64,000 nt of DNA from Candidatus Levybacteria bacterium RIFCSPHIGHO2_01_FULL_36_15b (lineage in GTDB: Bacteria; Patescibacteria; Microgenomatia; Levybacterales; UBA12049): positions 62,001-126,000 of the forward strand of contig MFNK01000012.1 of NCBI GenBank assembly GCA_001782045.1, read 5' to 3'. The translations under genes and the position numbers were made by a program. The notes beneath the pieces were generated by a model. That model ran no database searches. It was not told the DNA's origin and was given only the letters and a program-made list of their open reading frames with translations. Numbering within the stretch: position 1 is the first letter of the stretch; every line of letters begins with the position of its first letter. Positions 1 to 8,164 of this stretch are shown piece by piece.

Positions 1-1
1 T

Positions 2-1678
2 AAAAATCCTGGATTTGATGTTGCTGGCATAACAAGAGCAGCAATTGCTGATCTTTCCGGAAAACCCATTCAAGGAGGCTCCACAATTACTCAGCAGTTA
101 ATTAAATCTACTCTTTTGACCCCCGAGGTAAGTATTACAAGAAAAGTTAAGGAAATAATACTAGCTTTCTGGGCTGAGCGAATTTACAAAAAAAACGAGA
201 TATTGGAAATGTATTTTAATCAGGTGCCTTATGGCGGAACAGCTTGGGGCGTAGAAGCAGCATCGGAAACTTATTTTGGGAAAAACGTCAGGGAACTTAG
301 CCTAGCAGAAAGCGCATTTTTAGCCGGAATGCCACAAGCTCCTACTACCTATTCTCCATACGGACAAAATCCTAATTTATGGAAAAAGCGCCAAATTGAT
401 GTTTTATCAAAAATGAAAAACTTAAAATATATATCAGAGGAAAATATGCAGGAAGCATTAACAGAAGAGCTTGTTTTCCAATCCCCAAGAACTCCTATTT
501 ACGCTCCTCATTTTGTAATGTATGTGAAAGATTTACTAATTCAAAAGTATGGACTTCCTATGGTAGAAAAAGGAGGCTTAAATGTAATTACTACTCTCGA
601 TTTAAATACGCAGAATATGGCGCAAGAAGTAGTAACTACAGAAGTTGACAATAACTGGTACCTTAATTTAACAAATGGCTCGGCTTTGGTTACAAATCCT
701 AAAAACGGTGATATTTTGGCAATGGTAGGAAGCAGAGACTACAACGATCCTAATGGCGGAAATGTAAATCTAACTACCGCACTGCGGCAACCTGGTTCAT
801 CTATAAAAGTTGTCACGTATGCAGCAGCGTTATCTAATGGTTTTACTGCAGCAACAGTGCTTGATGATTCTCCAGTCGTCTATCAAATTCCGGGCTCTGT
901 TCCATATGCTCCGGTTAATTATGACGGAGGATTTCATGGAAAAGTGCCTTTAAGAATTGCTTTTGCAAACTCTTTCAATATTCCCGCAGTAAAAACCCTT
1001 GCTAAAATTGGGGTTCCCACAATGGTTGAAACAGCCAAAAAAATGGGAATTACAACATGGAAATCTGCTGATAATTATGGCCTTTCGATAACGCTGGGAG
1101 CCGCAGAAGTTAAGATGACAGAACTTGCAACAGTTTATGGAACCGTTGCAAACTTAGGAGAAAAAGTAGAATTAAACCCTTTTTTAAAAATAACAAATAA
1201 GGGCGGAGACGTATTTTATCAAAAAGAAAATGTAACGGGTAAGAAAGTTATAGATCCCGGAGTTGCATATATTATTTCGAACATTCTCTCTGATAATGGA
1301 GCTCGTTCAATAGAATTTGGAACTAGTTCGCCGCTTAACATTCCCGGACGTGTAGTTTCGGTTAAAACAGGTACAACTGATAACAAAAGAGATAACTGGA
1401 CGGTTGGTTTTACTCCTGACTTATTAGTCGCTGTTTGGGTTGGAAATAATGATAATTCTCCAATGAGTCCTTCTCTTGCATCCGGAATTACTGGAGCAGC
1501 ACCAATTTGGAATAAAATTCTCACTAATTTAATAGCAAAGGAAAAAAGCGTATTAGTTTCTACTCCACCTAATATAGTTTTAAAAAAATGCGGAAGCCGA
1601 ATGGAATATTTTATAAAAGGGACAGAAAATCTTGCAAGTTGCTATTCAATAGCAACTCCTAGTGGAAAACCTATTTAG
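2..1678 (+). CDS. Class A penicillin-binding protein (glycosyltransferase + transpeptidase), 5' end outside window
   Basis: The frame is open from base 2, so the gene enters the window already running and its true start lies upstream; the TTG at 116 is not the start. The first visible residues form the GT51 glycan polymerase motif (QGGSTITQQL, near bases 74-103). A penicillin-binding transpeptidase domain follows, with the active-site SxxK as SSIK after PG (near 790-807), the SxN motif as SFN (near 972) and the KTG box as VKTGTT (near 1362-1380). The family polymerises and cross-links peptidoglycan outside the membrane. The C-terminus ends shortly after two Cys residues and has no added domain. 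The last 8 bp overlap the convergent rpe. Family assignment is firm; the exact paralogue (PBP1a or PBP1b type) cannot be fixed from a fragment. Confidence 0.95.
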   Translation, partial: KNPGFDVAGITRAAIADLSGKPIQGGSTITQQLIKSTLLTPEVSITRKVKEIILAFWAERIYKKNEILEMYFNQVPYGGTAWGVEAASETYFGKNVRELSLAESAFLAGMPQAPTTYSPYGQNPNLWKKRQIDVLSKMKNLKYISEENMQEALTEELVFQSPRTPIYAPHFVMYVKDLLIQKYGLPMVEKGGLNVITTLDLNTQNMAQEVVTTEVDNNWYLNLTNGSALVTNPKNGDILAMVGSRDYNDPNGGNVNLTTALRQPGSSIKVVTYAAALSNGFTAATVLDDSPVVYQIPGSVPYAPVNYDGGFHGKVPLRIAFANSFNIPAVKTLAKIGVPTMVETAKKMGITTWKSADNYGLSITLGAAEVKMTELATVYGTVANLGEKVELNPFLKITNKGGDVFYQKENVTGKKVIDPGVAYIISNILSDNGARSIEFGTSSPLNIPGRVVSVKTGTTDNKRDNWTVGFTPDLLVAVWVGNNDNSPMSPSLASGITGAAPIWNKILTNLIAKEKSVLVSTPPNIVLKKCGSRMEYFIKGTENLASCYSIATPSGKPI

Positions 1679-2306
1679 AGTAGTCCACTAAATTGACAAG
1701 TTTTTTAAAGGACTCGAGAGGGTTTCCTGAGAACAGAAAACTTGTAGAAACAAACCTATCCGCGCCCATCTTTTGAAGCTCAACTATATTTGAATCATTT
1801 ATTCCTCCATCGATTTCGATGGGAATAAAAGTTTTGGACTTAAGAGCTTGTAATTTTCCAAACACCCTAGTTTGCATTTGTTGTCCCGATTCTCCAGCTT
1901 TTACTCCCATAAGAAGAAGACAATCTAAGTCTTCCAGATTAATTTTTAAGTCCGCTGGATTTGTGTCAATATCCAAAGCCAATCCTACTTCCCCAAGAAG
2001 CTGACCCTTTGCAACAAATTCTGCGATATCTGGCATTTTTTCAACATGTCCCAAAAATCTTTTAAAGCCGGCGTCTGCAAAAGGTTCTAAAAACTTAAGA
2101 GGATTATCAACCATAAAGTGAGCCTCAAAGAATATCTCATTTGAGTATTTTGAAAAAGGTTTGGGATCTAAAAATGTCTGATTTTTTGCAAAAACTCCGT
2201 CAATTATATCTATGTGGATTGTTTTAGATAATATTTTTGCGGTTTCTATTTTTTTTTCAATGTCTTCCCATTTTGTTTCCAAAATTCCGGGAATAATCTT
2301 ATTCAT
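1671..2306 (-). CDS. rpe: Ribulose-phosphate 3-epimerase family protein
   Basis: TIM-barrel protein of about 211 residues that matches ribulose-5-phosphate 3-epimerase, which interconverts ribulose-5-P and xylulose-5-P. Visible marks are HIDIIDGVF (strand with metal/catalytic Asp), EAHFMVDNP, the late GVKAGESGQ segment and the phosphate-binding IEIDGGIN strand followed by GADRFVSTS. It is slightly divergent: the usual M-x-V-x-PGF-x-GQ segment reads MGVKAGESGQ. I chose the ATG at 2306, which overlaps the rpiB stop by 8 nt; a TTG nine bases upstream is a weaker alternative. It is directly downstream of rpiB, so the two non-oxidative pentose-phosphate steps are translationally coupled. Confidence 0.87.
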   Translation of the reverse strand: MNKIIPGILETKWEDIEKKIETAKILSKTIHIDIIDGVFAKNQTFLDPKPFSKYSNEIFFEAHFMVDNPLKFLEPFADAGFKRFLGHVEKMPDIAEFVAKGQLLGEVGLALDIDTNPADLKINLEDLDCLLLMGVKAGESGQQMQTRVFGKLQALKSKTFIPIEIDGGINDSNIVELQKMGADRFVSTSFLFSGNPLESFKKLVNLVDYSK

Positions 2307-2745
2307 TGCTCTCAAATTCTTTTATTTTGTCTATCCTTCTTTGATGGTTTTCAGAATTTATATATTGAGTATCCAAAAACGCATCTGCTAGTTCTTTAGC
2401 TTTTTCAAAATCTGTAAAATCTGAGGCAATAGCAAGTACATTAATATCGTCTGCCTCTCTTGCTTTTTGAACTTGCTCTTTTGATTGTCCAAGGCTGCAC
2501 CTTATGCCCTTTACCTTATTAGAGGCTACTTCAACTCCCGCTCCCGAACCACAAATAACTATCCCTTTGTCTTGCATGTTTTGGGAAATTTTTTTTCCTA
2601 CATCAACTGCATAATCAACAAAATCGTCATTGTCTATAAATTGGGTTGCGCCCAAATCTTCTGTCTCATGTTTTTGAGACAAATAATTAACTAGTTTATT
2701 TTTTAACTCAAAACCTCTGTGATCTGCCGCAAGATAAATCTTCAT
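2299..2745 (-). CDS. rpiB: Ribose-5-phosphate isomerase B (RpiB/LacA/LacB family)
   Basis: A 148-residue protein starting MKIYLAADHRGFELK, the typical RpiB N-terminus, with the AADHRG substrate loop. The anion-hole segment reads GIVICGSGAGVEVASNKVKGIRC with part of it being CGSGAG; the catalytic Cys of RpiB is visible here. It converts ribose-5-P to ribulose-5-P in the cytosol. It is placed immediately before rpe; its ATG overlaps the stop of the upstream LytR_C gene (TAATG), suggesting one three-gene transcript. A TATAAT lies 9 nt before the ATG inside the upstream gene and could give an internal promoter, though it may be coincidence. Confidence 0.92.
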   Translation of the reverse strand: MKIYLAADHRGFELKNKLVNYLSQKHETEDLGATQFIDNDDFVDYAVDVGKKISQNMQDKGIVICGSGAGVEVASNKVKGIRCSLGQSKEQVQKAREADDINVLAIASDFTDFEKAKELADAFLDTQYINSENHQRRIDKIKEFESNE

Positions 2746-3317
2746 TACTTACCTATTATAACAAGAGCGTTGGAGGAAAAACTATTAGAAAGGTTTGAGG
2801 ACGCGCTACCAACGGTATATGTAAAACCCAAATCTTTTTTCAAAAGATTTAAATAGTCAGTCTTTGCCGATTTAACTTGTATAGATACATTTTGGTATTC
2901 GAAATTATCGGCATTTCCTGTTCCAACAACATTATATCCGAGGTTTTTTAACGTATCTGAGCCTTTTGAAGCCGCCCCTGCTTCACCGCTTCCGTTTTGA
3001 ACAGTGACGGAAAGCTCGCTTCTATCAAGACCTGATTGTGTATCCACAGGGTTTATTGTGGGCTTGGGAGTTGGGGTGTTTGTTGAGGAAGGAGTTGGAG
3101 AATCACTTGGGGAAGGAATTGATATTTCTGTAGGAAAAACTGTGGGGGTTAAAACTTGCGGTTTATCATTTACGCTTTCGTTTGTTGAACCCAGGATTTT
3201 AAAAGTAAAAAATATTAATAAAGCGAAAACGGCAAGAGCTAAGTAGATAAATTTTTTATTTATCTTTCTTTTGGGCTGGGAAAATGTTGGAACCGACTCA
3301 AGCGGTGCTTCTTCCAT
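2745..3317 (-). CDS. Membrane-anchored LytR_C domain protein
   Basis: About 190 residues: a short cytoplasmic N-terminus, one transmembrane helix (KFIYLALAVFALLIFF), a Pro/Thr/Ser-rich extracellular linker (TPSSTNTPTPKPTINP) and a C-terminal LytR_C domain (LSVTVQNGSGEAGAASKGS then LGYNVVGTGNADNF). LytR_C occurs as an accessory domain of LytR-CpsA-Psr cell-wall ligases; here it stands alone, so no enzymatic activity is implied. The frame stays open upstream to 3503, but that would run over the divergent promoter and gene at 3403. I prefer the ATG at 3317, preceded by a purine-rich AAAGGCAGG. First gene of the LytR_C-rpiB-rpe run. Confidence 0.75.
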   Translation of the reverse strand: MEEAPLESVPTFSQPKRKINKKFIYLALAVFALLIFFTFKILGSTNESVNDKPQVLTPTVFPTEISIPSPSDSPTPSSTNTPTPKPTINPVDTQSGLDRSELSVTVQNGSGEAGAASKGSDTLKNLGYNVVGTGNADNFEYQNVSIQVKSAKTDYLNLLKKDLGFTYTVGSASSNLSNSFSSNALVIIGK

Positions 3318-3384
3318 ATCCTGCCTTTCAAGCGCAAGAGTATCAAAATTTTTTTTATTTTGCAAGGTGCTATTTAAGATTGTT

Positions 3385-3393
3385 TGGTATAAT
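3385..3393 (+). promoter_or_regulatory. Extended -10 promoter of the SpoIID-like gene
   Basis: TGGTATAAT (TG-n-TATAAT) lies 9 nt before the ATG at 3403. The predicted transcript would start only about 3 nt upstream of the start codon. No good -35 box is seen at the right distance, as expected for extended -10 promoters. Confidence 0.65.
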
Positions 3394-3402
3394 AAGAACT
3401 CA

Positions 3403-5049
3403 ATGAAAAAAATACTTGCCCTAGCATTTCTGACTCTTTTTACTTTTCTTTTTTCTGTTATAAACGTTCCCCAAGGTTTAACAGATGAACTTGACGATAT
3501 CACTAAGCAAATAAATGACCTTACTAATGCGCTAAATATGTCAATAAGCGCAACAAAACCACTGGAAACCGAGGTAAACTCAATAAAAAATAGAGTTACT
3601 GTAATAGAGAAGGATTTGATAGTTAAGGAAAAAAATATAGAAGACGGGTATAAAAATCTTGAAAAGGAATATCAAATTCTAAATGAAACAATAAGAGACT
3701 ACTATATAAAAAGCTACTATAATTCTCCCCTTCTTATACTGCTTAGTTCAAATTCGGCATCCGAACTTACTCAGATTTTGGGATATCAAAGGGCAACTGC
3801 AGATAGAGATAAGGCAATAATAACAAACATCGTGCTTTCTATATCATCCCTTGAAGAAAGAAAAAAAGAGCTAGAAAGCGAAAAAGGAAGAATCGTAGTT
3901 ATCAAGGATAAACTATCTAAAATTATAGGCGAAGCAAAGACTTATCAGGCAGATCTTTCCGGTAAAATTGCAGACCTTTCCGCACGACAACAAGAAATTA
4001 TTAACTCCAGGTCGGGAAGTTTTACAGCAACAATAGGAGACAGTAATCTTGCCGATGATTATAACGCTTCTATTAACGGTTTTAGGGCATCTGCTCCGAG
4101 TGGATATTTTGCTGCGTTCTCATTTGGTGCCTTCACCCATAGAAAGGGCATGAGTCAGTATGGAGCAAGAGGAAGAGCAATGAATGGACAAAGCGCAAAT
4201 CAAATACTTTCAAAGTACTATGGCAAAGAACCTGTAAACAAGGACACGGGTGGAGATATCAGTGTTTCGGGTTTTGGATCTATGAATTTTGAAGATAGAT
4301 ACTTAATGGGCATAGCTGAAATGCCTTCAACTTGGCACCCGGAAGCATTAAAAGCCCAGGCTATTGCAGCAAGAACCTATGCTTACAGATATAAGGTCGA
4401 AGGAAAAGAGATATGCACAACCGAGGCATGCCAAGTTTTCTCATCCAGCAAGGCTGACAACCCGCCACAGGCTTGGCGCGACGCTGTAAATTCTACCCGA
4501 GGACAAGTACTTGAAGACGTGGTTACATATTATGCTTCAACTCATGGAGGCTTTACCACAACCTCCGGTTGGGATACAACCGATGGATCTGGGGGCTCAA
4601 GCTTTACAGATAAGGCGTGGGACGGAAAGGGCGGATCGCCATGGCTTTATAAAGCATGGTATACACAGGGCTACAGCACCGGGTCGGATAAATGTGGAAG
4701 GTCAAATCCCTGGCTTTCGCCGGAAGAAATGGCGGATATTGTAAACGCTGCAATAGCTCTTAAGACAGGCGGCATTGATACTTCAAGAATTACACCAGTT
4801 ACCACTTCCTGCTGGGGAGGAAATCCTTATTCTATGGATGAGTTACGAAACCTAGTTTCCGGAAATGGAGGGATATCCTCAGCCACATCTGTTTCTGTTT
4901 CGCAAGGCGACGGAACTACAAATAATGTGACAATAAATGGAATAAGTTTTAGTGGTTCTGAGTTTAAAAAAGCGTTTAATTTAAGGGCTCCAGGTCGACT
5001 TTCTATTCCTCAGTCAGGATTTGCTTTCTTTAATATAGAGAAAAAATAG
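3403..5049 (+). CDS. Secreted coiled-coil + SpoIID/LytB-domain protein
   Basis: 548 residues from the ATG at 3403, which begins a clear signal peptide (MKKILALAFLTLFTFLFSVI). Residues about 25-220 are a long coiled coil of the CwlO/EnvC type. Residues about 230-460 carry the SpoIID/LytB domain: RKGMSQYGARGRAM, then AEMPSTWHPEALKAQAIAART, the hallmark of the family. SpoIID in sporulators is a lytic transglycosylase that strips denuded glycan; in non-sporulators the same domain is found in cell-wall proteins. The frame extends upstream to 3271, but the promoter at 3385-3393 and the signal peptide fix the start. Divergent from the LytR_C gene, another cell-wall protein. Confidence 0.85.
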   Translation: MKKILALAFLTLFTFLFSVINVPQGLTDELDDITKQINDLTNALNMSISATKPLETEVNSIKNRVTVIEKDLIVKEKNIEDGYKNLEKEYQILNETIRDYYIKSYYNSPLLILLSSNSASELTQILGYQRATADRDKAIITNIVLSISSLEERKKELESEKGRIVVIKDKLSKIIGEAKTYQADLSGKIADLSARQQEIINSRSGSFTATIGDSNLADDYNASINGFRASAPSGYFAAFSFGAFTHRKGMSQYGARGRAMNGQSANQILSKYYGKEPVNKDTGGDISVSGFGSMNFEDRYLMGIAEMPSTWHPEALKAQAIAARTYAYRYKVEGKEICTTEACQVFSSSKADNPPQAWRDAVNSTRGQVLEDVVTYYASTHGGFTTTSGWDTTDGSGGSSFTDKAWDGKGGSPWLYKAWYTQGYSTGSDKCGRSNPWLSPEEMADIVNAAIALKTGGIDTSRITPVTTSCWGGNPYSMDELRNLVSGNGGISSATSVSVSQGDGTTNNVTINGISFSGSEFKKAFNLRAPGRLSIPQSGFAFFNIEKK

Positions 5050-5100
5050 ATGGATTATTATTACTTTTATTGACAAGCCTTGTTATACTATAAGAAGATA

Positions 5101-5128
5101 ATGATGCGTTCGACCTGCTCAGCATCAT
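5101..5128. repeat. REP-like element, intergenic copy
   Basis: A perfect 7-bp inverted repeat (ATGATGC / GCATCAT) encloses the 14-nt core GTTCGACCTGCTCA. The same core with different flanking inverted repeats recurs at 10488-10501 and 43711-43724 and, degenerate and inverted, at 6953-6966. The pattern of variable stem and conserved core resembles bacterial REP/palindromic elements. Confidence 0.65.
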
Positions 5129-5134
5129 ATTGAG

Positions 5135-5140
5135 TATAAT
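5135..5140 (+). promoter_or_regulatory. -10 box placed for leaderless transcription
   Basis: TATAAT ends exactly 6 nt before the ATG at 5147, so the predicted +1 is the A of the start codon. It lies just after the REP-like element. Confidence 0.6.
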
Positions 5141-5146
5141 CAAAAT

Positions 5147-6901
5147 ATGACGAGTGCAAATCTTACTTTTGCCAAAGTTGTAGCTAATCCAACATCCATG
5201 GGTTGGTCGCAAGTTTATAGCGCCGGAAAGCTTTTTTCTGCAATTTCCCTTGAAAAAGGACAGGAGACAGAAGAAAAAGACTATCTGAATATTTTGGGTA
5301 AAGAGATTCTAAATACTCTAGAGCAGGAATTTTTCACCCTAGAAACTAAAGATCAGGAATCAATCCGCAAAGCAGTGCTCTCCACTTCTCAGAAAATACC
5401 AGAAGAAGTAAAAGTATCTTTTGTCACAGGAGCTGTCGTTGGAAACGTTTTATACCTTTTTATAATGGGAAGCGGAAAAGTAGATATTAAAAGAGGCCAA
5501 ACACTAGGCACTCTTTTAGAGGCAAAAGAAGAAGAGGGAAAAGATCTAAAAGAAGCATCGGGTTTCTTACAAGACCAGGATATAATAATACTTGAGACAA
5601 AAGCATTTAGCGATGAAATTTCAGAATCTACTCTTTTGGAATTTTTAGAAAAGCCCTCAATTGATGAAGCTGCAGAAAACCTTGCGCCGCTTGTGCACGA
5701 GAAAGAAAATTCTTTAGTTTCATCTATTCTTGTTTCCTATAAAGAGGCGGAAGAAGTAGATGAAGAAGAGGCAGTTGTTGCGCCTGTTAGCGATGAAGCT
5801 GCAGAAGAAAAGATGGAAGACAAAAAAGAGGTTGAAAAAGAAGAAGCTCCGTCTTCCCCATCGGTTTTCCCAAATTTAAAAAGACCTAATTTTAGACGTC
5901 CGTTAAGATTAAGAGGAACAAGAAATTTAATTGTTCTTTTAATCATTGCTGTAATTGTTGTTTTTGCAATAAGCATTATATTTGCAGTCAAAAAACAGGA
6001 GAATGATAAATTAATTGCTGCATTTAATTCTGTATATCCGGCTGCAGAAAAAAAATATAATGAAGGAGAAAGTCTGGTCGATTTAAATCAGGCTTTAGCA
6101 AGAGACAGTTTTCTAGAAGCAAAAAAAATTCTTGATGACTCAAAAGATAAATTTCCAAAAGATTCAAGTCAGCAAAAACAAATAGAAGGCTTGTCAACAA
6201 AGGTAGATTCTGCCCTAAAAGATACTGCAAAAGCAAGTGAAAAAGAAGCAAAAGAGGTAAGCAAAAGCGAAAGTCCTTATTTATCTGCTATTTTAGACAC
6301 AAAAGCACTGTCTTTTGCAAAAGACGAAAAAAATGTATATTACGTAACTTCAAACGGATTATTTTCCCTGGCAAACGGATCTAAATCGGAAAAATCGTTA
6401 GTAGAAAATAATGATGACTGGACAAGCGTCGGAGGACTAGCAACATATAATACAAATTTATACGTAGTTGAAAAAAGCGACAATCAAATTCTAAAATTTG
6501 TTAACACAGGAAGCGCATATGAAAAAACCGGATACTTCCCAACAAGCGTAAAAGTTGATTTTTCAAAAGCAGTTTCTGCAACGATTGATAATAATATCTA
6601 TGTACTTTTTTCTGACGGAACTGTTTCTAAATATTTCAAAGGCGTTAGAGTTGATTTTTCAATTAAGGGACTTGATAAATCCCTTAGTAATCCAACCAGA
6701 GTTTACTCGAATGCCGACTTTGACAATATTTATATTTTAGACAAGGGAAATAGTAGAATTGTAGTTATCGATAAAACCGGCAGTTTTAAAGCGCAATATC
6801 GGTCTAAAGTTATTTCAAACGCGGTTGATTTTGATGTATTAGAAGCTGATAAAAAAATCTATATCCTCTCGGGCGGAAAAATCTACGAAATAGAAATTTA
6901 A
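5147..6901 (+). CDS. Single-pass membrane protein with phosphatase-like N-domain and propeller-like C-domain
   Basis: 584 residues of unknown function. Residues about 1-180 resemble a degenerate PP2C/PPM fold (VTGAVVGNVLYLFIMGSGKV looks like the strand that reads GDSRVYL in active enzymes), but I do not see the metal-binding Asp set, so activity is doubtful. An acidic, low-complexity linker follows (EEVDEEEAVV to EEKMEDKKEVEKEE), then one transmembrane helix (NLIVLLIIAVIVVFAISIIF, about 265-285), a short helical stretch, and a C-terminal half with repeated strands (NVYYVTSNGLFSLANG, NLYVVEKSDNQILKF, NIYILDKGNSRIVVID) that looks like a beta-propeller. Topology would be phosphatase-like domain inside, propeller outside. 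The domain calls are by eye and need profile searches. Confidence 0.6.
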   Translation: MTSANLTFAKVVANPTSMGWSQVYSAGKLFSAISLEKGQETEEKDYLNILGKEILNTLEQEFFTLETKDQESIRKAVLSTSQKIPEEVKVSFVTGAVVGNVLYLFIMGSGKVDIKRGQTLGTLLEAKEEEGKDLKEASGFLQDQDIIILETKAFSDEISESTLLEFLEKPSIDEAAENLAPLVHEKENSLVSSILVSYKEAEEVDEEEAVVAPVSDEAAEEKMEDKKEVEKEEAPSSPSVFPNLKRPNFRRPLRLRGTRNLIVLLIIAVIVVFAISIIFAVKKQENDKLIAAFNSVYPAAEKKYNEGESLVDLNQALARDSFLEAKKILDDSKDKFPKDSSQQKQIEGLSTKVDSALKDTAKASEKEAKEVSKSESPYLSAILDTKALSFAKDEKNVYYVTSNGLFSLANGSKSEKSLVENNDDWTSVGGLATYNTNLYVVEKSDNQILKFVNTGSAYEKTGYFPTSVKVDFSKAVSATIDNNIYVLFSDGTVSKYFKGVRVDFSIKGLDKSLSNPTRVYSNADFDNIYILDKGNSRIVVIDKTGSFKAQYRSKVISNAVDFDVLEADKKIYILSGGKIYEIEI

Positions 6902-6952
6902 TTTACAATTCGTCGGATTTCAATTATCATTGAGCTTAAGAAGTACATTTAG

Positions 6953-6966
6953 TGAGCCTTTCGAAC
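6953..6966 (-). repeat. Degenerate REP-like core next to smpB start
   Basis: Read on the minus strand this is GTTCGAAAGGCTCA, two mismatches from the GTTCGACAAGCTCA core seen at 10488 and 43711. It ends 1 nt before the smpB ATG and so supplies the whole sequence upstream of that start codon. It lacks clear flanking inverted repeats. Confidence 0.4.
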
Positions 6967-6967
6967 C

Positions 6968-7399
6968 ATGAAAATTACAAACAGAAAAGCGTTTTTTGAA
7001 TACGAAATCCTGGAAACCTTTGAAGCAGGGATTAATTTATATGGTCATGAAGTTAAATCAGCACGCTTAGGCAAGGCAGATTTGGCTGGGTCGTTTGTAA
7101 GAATTTTGGGAAGTGAAATATATCTTGTTAATGCAAAGATTTGGGAGTATCAACCCGGACAAATAGAGGGATACGATGAGGGAAGAACAAGAAAACTCCT
7201 TTTGCACAAAAAACAGATTATTTCGCTTAAATCAAAAACAGAGGGTTCAAACTTATCTTTGGTTCCAATTTCGATGTATTTAAAAAACGGGTTTATTAAA
7301 GTGGAGGTAGGACTAGGCCGTGGTAAGAAAAAGTACGAAAAAAGACAGGCTATAAAAAAGAGAGATTTACAAAGAGATTTAGAAAGGGAGTTAGGTTAG
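6968..7399 (+). CDS. smpB: SsrA-binding protein SmpB
   Basis: 143 residues with the SmpB signatures: NRKAFFEYEILETFEAGINL, GHEVKSARLGKADLAGSFV and the C-terminal basic tail (GLGRGKKKYEKRQAIKKRD) that enters the ribosomal mRNA channel. It binds tmRNA and brings it to stalled ribosomes. The tmRNA gene lies about 360 bp downstream on the other strand, so both trans-translation components are together. No Shine-Dalgarno is visible; the bases before the ATG are the degenerate REP-like core. The last 9 bp overlap the convergent small membrane gene. Confidence 0.97.
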   Translation: MKITNRKAFFEYEILETFEAGINLYGHEVKSARLGKADLAGSFVRILGSEIYLVNAKIWEYQPGQIEGYDEGRTRKLLLHKKQIISLKSKTEGSNLSLVPISMYLKNGFIKVEVGLGRGKKKYEKRQAIKKRDLQRDLERELG

Positions 7400-7678
7400 G
7401 CTCTTGCCCCCAAAAGAATAAGGAACTATTGCAAAAAGGGCGAAAGCGCAAGCAATAAACATATTTGTCATTGCATTTGATATGTTTCCCATTCCGTTTA
7501 TTAAAAAACTAAACAAGCCTCCAAAAACTGCTGCTGCGGCCACAATCGTAACAAATTTTCTTGTTGGTATGTTCTTCAGCTTTTTCCAGTCTTTCTGCAC
7601 AAAATAAGCAATTAGAGTTCCAATCATTATAAATCCCAAAAGATTTGCTAAGTTGAATAATATATATAACCAGTCCAT
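7391..7678 (-). CDS. Small three-helix membrane protein of unknown function
   Basis: 95 residues with three predicted transmembrane segments (YILFNLANLLGFIMIGTLIA, FVTIVAAAAVFGGLFSFLI, MTNMFIACAFALFAIVPYSF) and a short basic loop KDWKKLKNIPTRK after the first. I do not recognise a family. It is downstream of the tmRNA gene on the same strand but separated from it by a terminator, so it is probably transcribed from its own promoter. Ends inside smpB by 9 bp. Confidence 0.6.
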   Translation of the reverse strand: MDWLYILFNLANLLGFIMIGTLIAYFVQKDWKKLKNIPTRKFVTIVAAAAVFGGLFSFLINGMGNISNAMTNMFIACAFALFAIVPYSFGGKSLT

Positions 7679-7727
7679 ATCTTTAAAACGTATTTTTACT
7701 AATTTTTATACAAATTAGTAAAATTTA

Positions 7728-7758
7728 TAATAAAAAACCCCGCGGTTAAGCAGGGTTT
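7728..7758 (-). terminator. Rho-independent terminator of tmRNA
   Basis: On the minus strand AAACCCTGC pairs with GCGGGGTTT (9 bp, one G.U) around the loop TTAACC, followed by a T-rich run TTTATTAT. It starts 6 nt after the tmRNA discriminator base. Confidence 0.85.
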
Positions 7759-7763
7759 ATTTG

Positions 7764-8125
7764 TGGAGATGTCGGGAAGTGATCCCGAGTCCAAGAAAGT
7801 GATTTTAAAAACTTCTACAAGCTTATTTTGTTATTTTTTTGATCGCCTTACTCTTTGAAAACAAACATCCATAAGTAAGGTCAAGGTTATAAATTCAAAA
7901 GAGCTCTAACCAGTTTCTCTTTAGATTTCTCGACTAAGTTTATGCCCAAAATGTCTCATCGAGAAAAGACATTAAGGACAGCTCAACTAGTTAAGCAAAA
8001 GCAAAACGAGGCTGAGCGAATGAAGAGTTTCCTCTATCATTTATAGTTTTGACCTGTTTTACGACTTAGATCATTGTCGGCTTGCAGTTTTTAAAGAACT
8101 ATCCTGTCGATGCATTTGCATCCCC
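7764..8125 (-). ncRNA. ssrA: tmRNA (SsrA), 362 nt, one-piece
   Basis: The 5' end GGGGATG pairs with the 3' CATCTCC to form the tRNA-like acceptor stem. The third pair is G.U, the alanine identity element that lets AlaRS charge tmRNA. The T arm is present (GACTCGGGATCACTTCCCGAC). The discriminator is A at 7764; CCA is not encoded. The tag reading frame ends in TAA at 7991-7993, and read back from there it gives the C-terminus NDRGNSSFAQPRFAFA; with the resume codon at 8048-8050 (AAA after GTC) the tag would be KTI plus that sequence, 19 residues. The tag ends in FAFA rather than the usual ALAA. The resume codon is inferred by analogy with the UAGUC element and is uncertain by a codon or two. 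Confidence 0.93.
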
Positions 8126-8134
8126 AGTACCGGC

Positions 8135-8163
8135 ATTCTAGCACTTCGAGGCAAAAAAGTCAA
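8135..8163 (-). promoter_or_regulatory. tmRNA promoter
   Basis: On the minus strand TTGACT, 17 nt, then TAGAAT preceded by TGC (extended -10), 9 nt before the mature 5' end of tmRNA. This is one of the best sigma-70 promoters in the window, consistent with a highly expressed RNA. Confidence 0.85.
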
Positions 8164-8164
8164 C

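Noticed and set aside
2746..2756. TATAAT upstream of rpiB as its own promoter
   Set aside because: It overlaps the end of the upstream coding region with TAATG coupling; operon read-through explains expression, so it was not listed as a feature.
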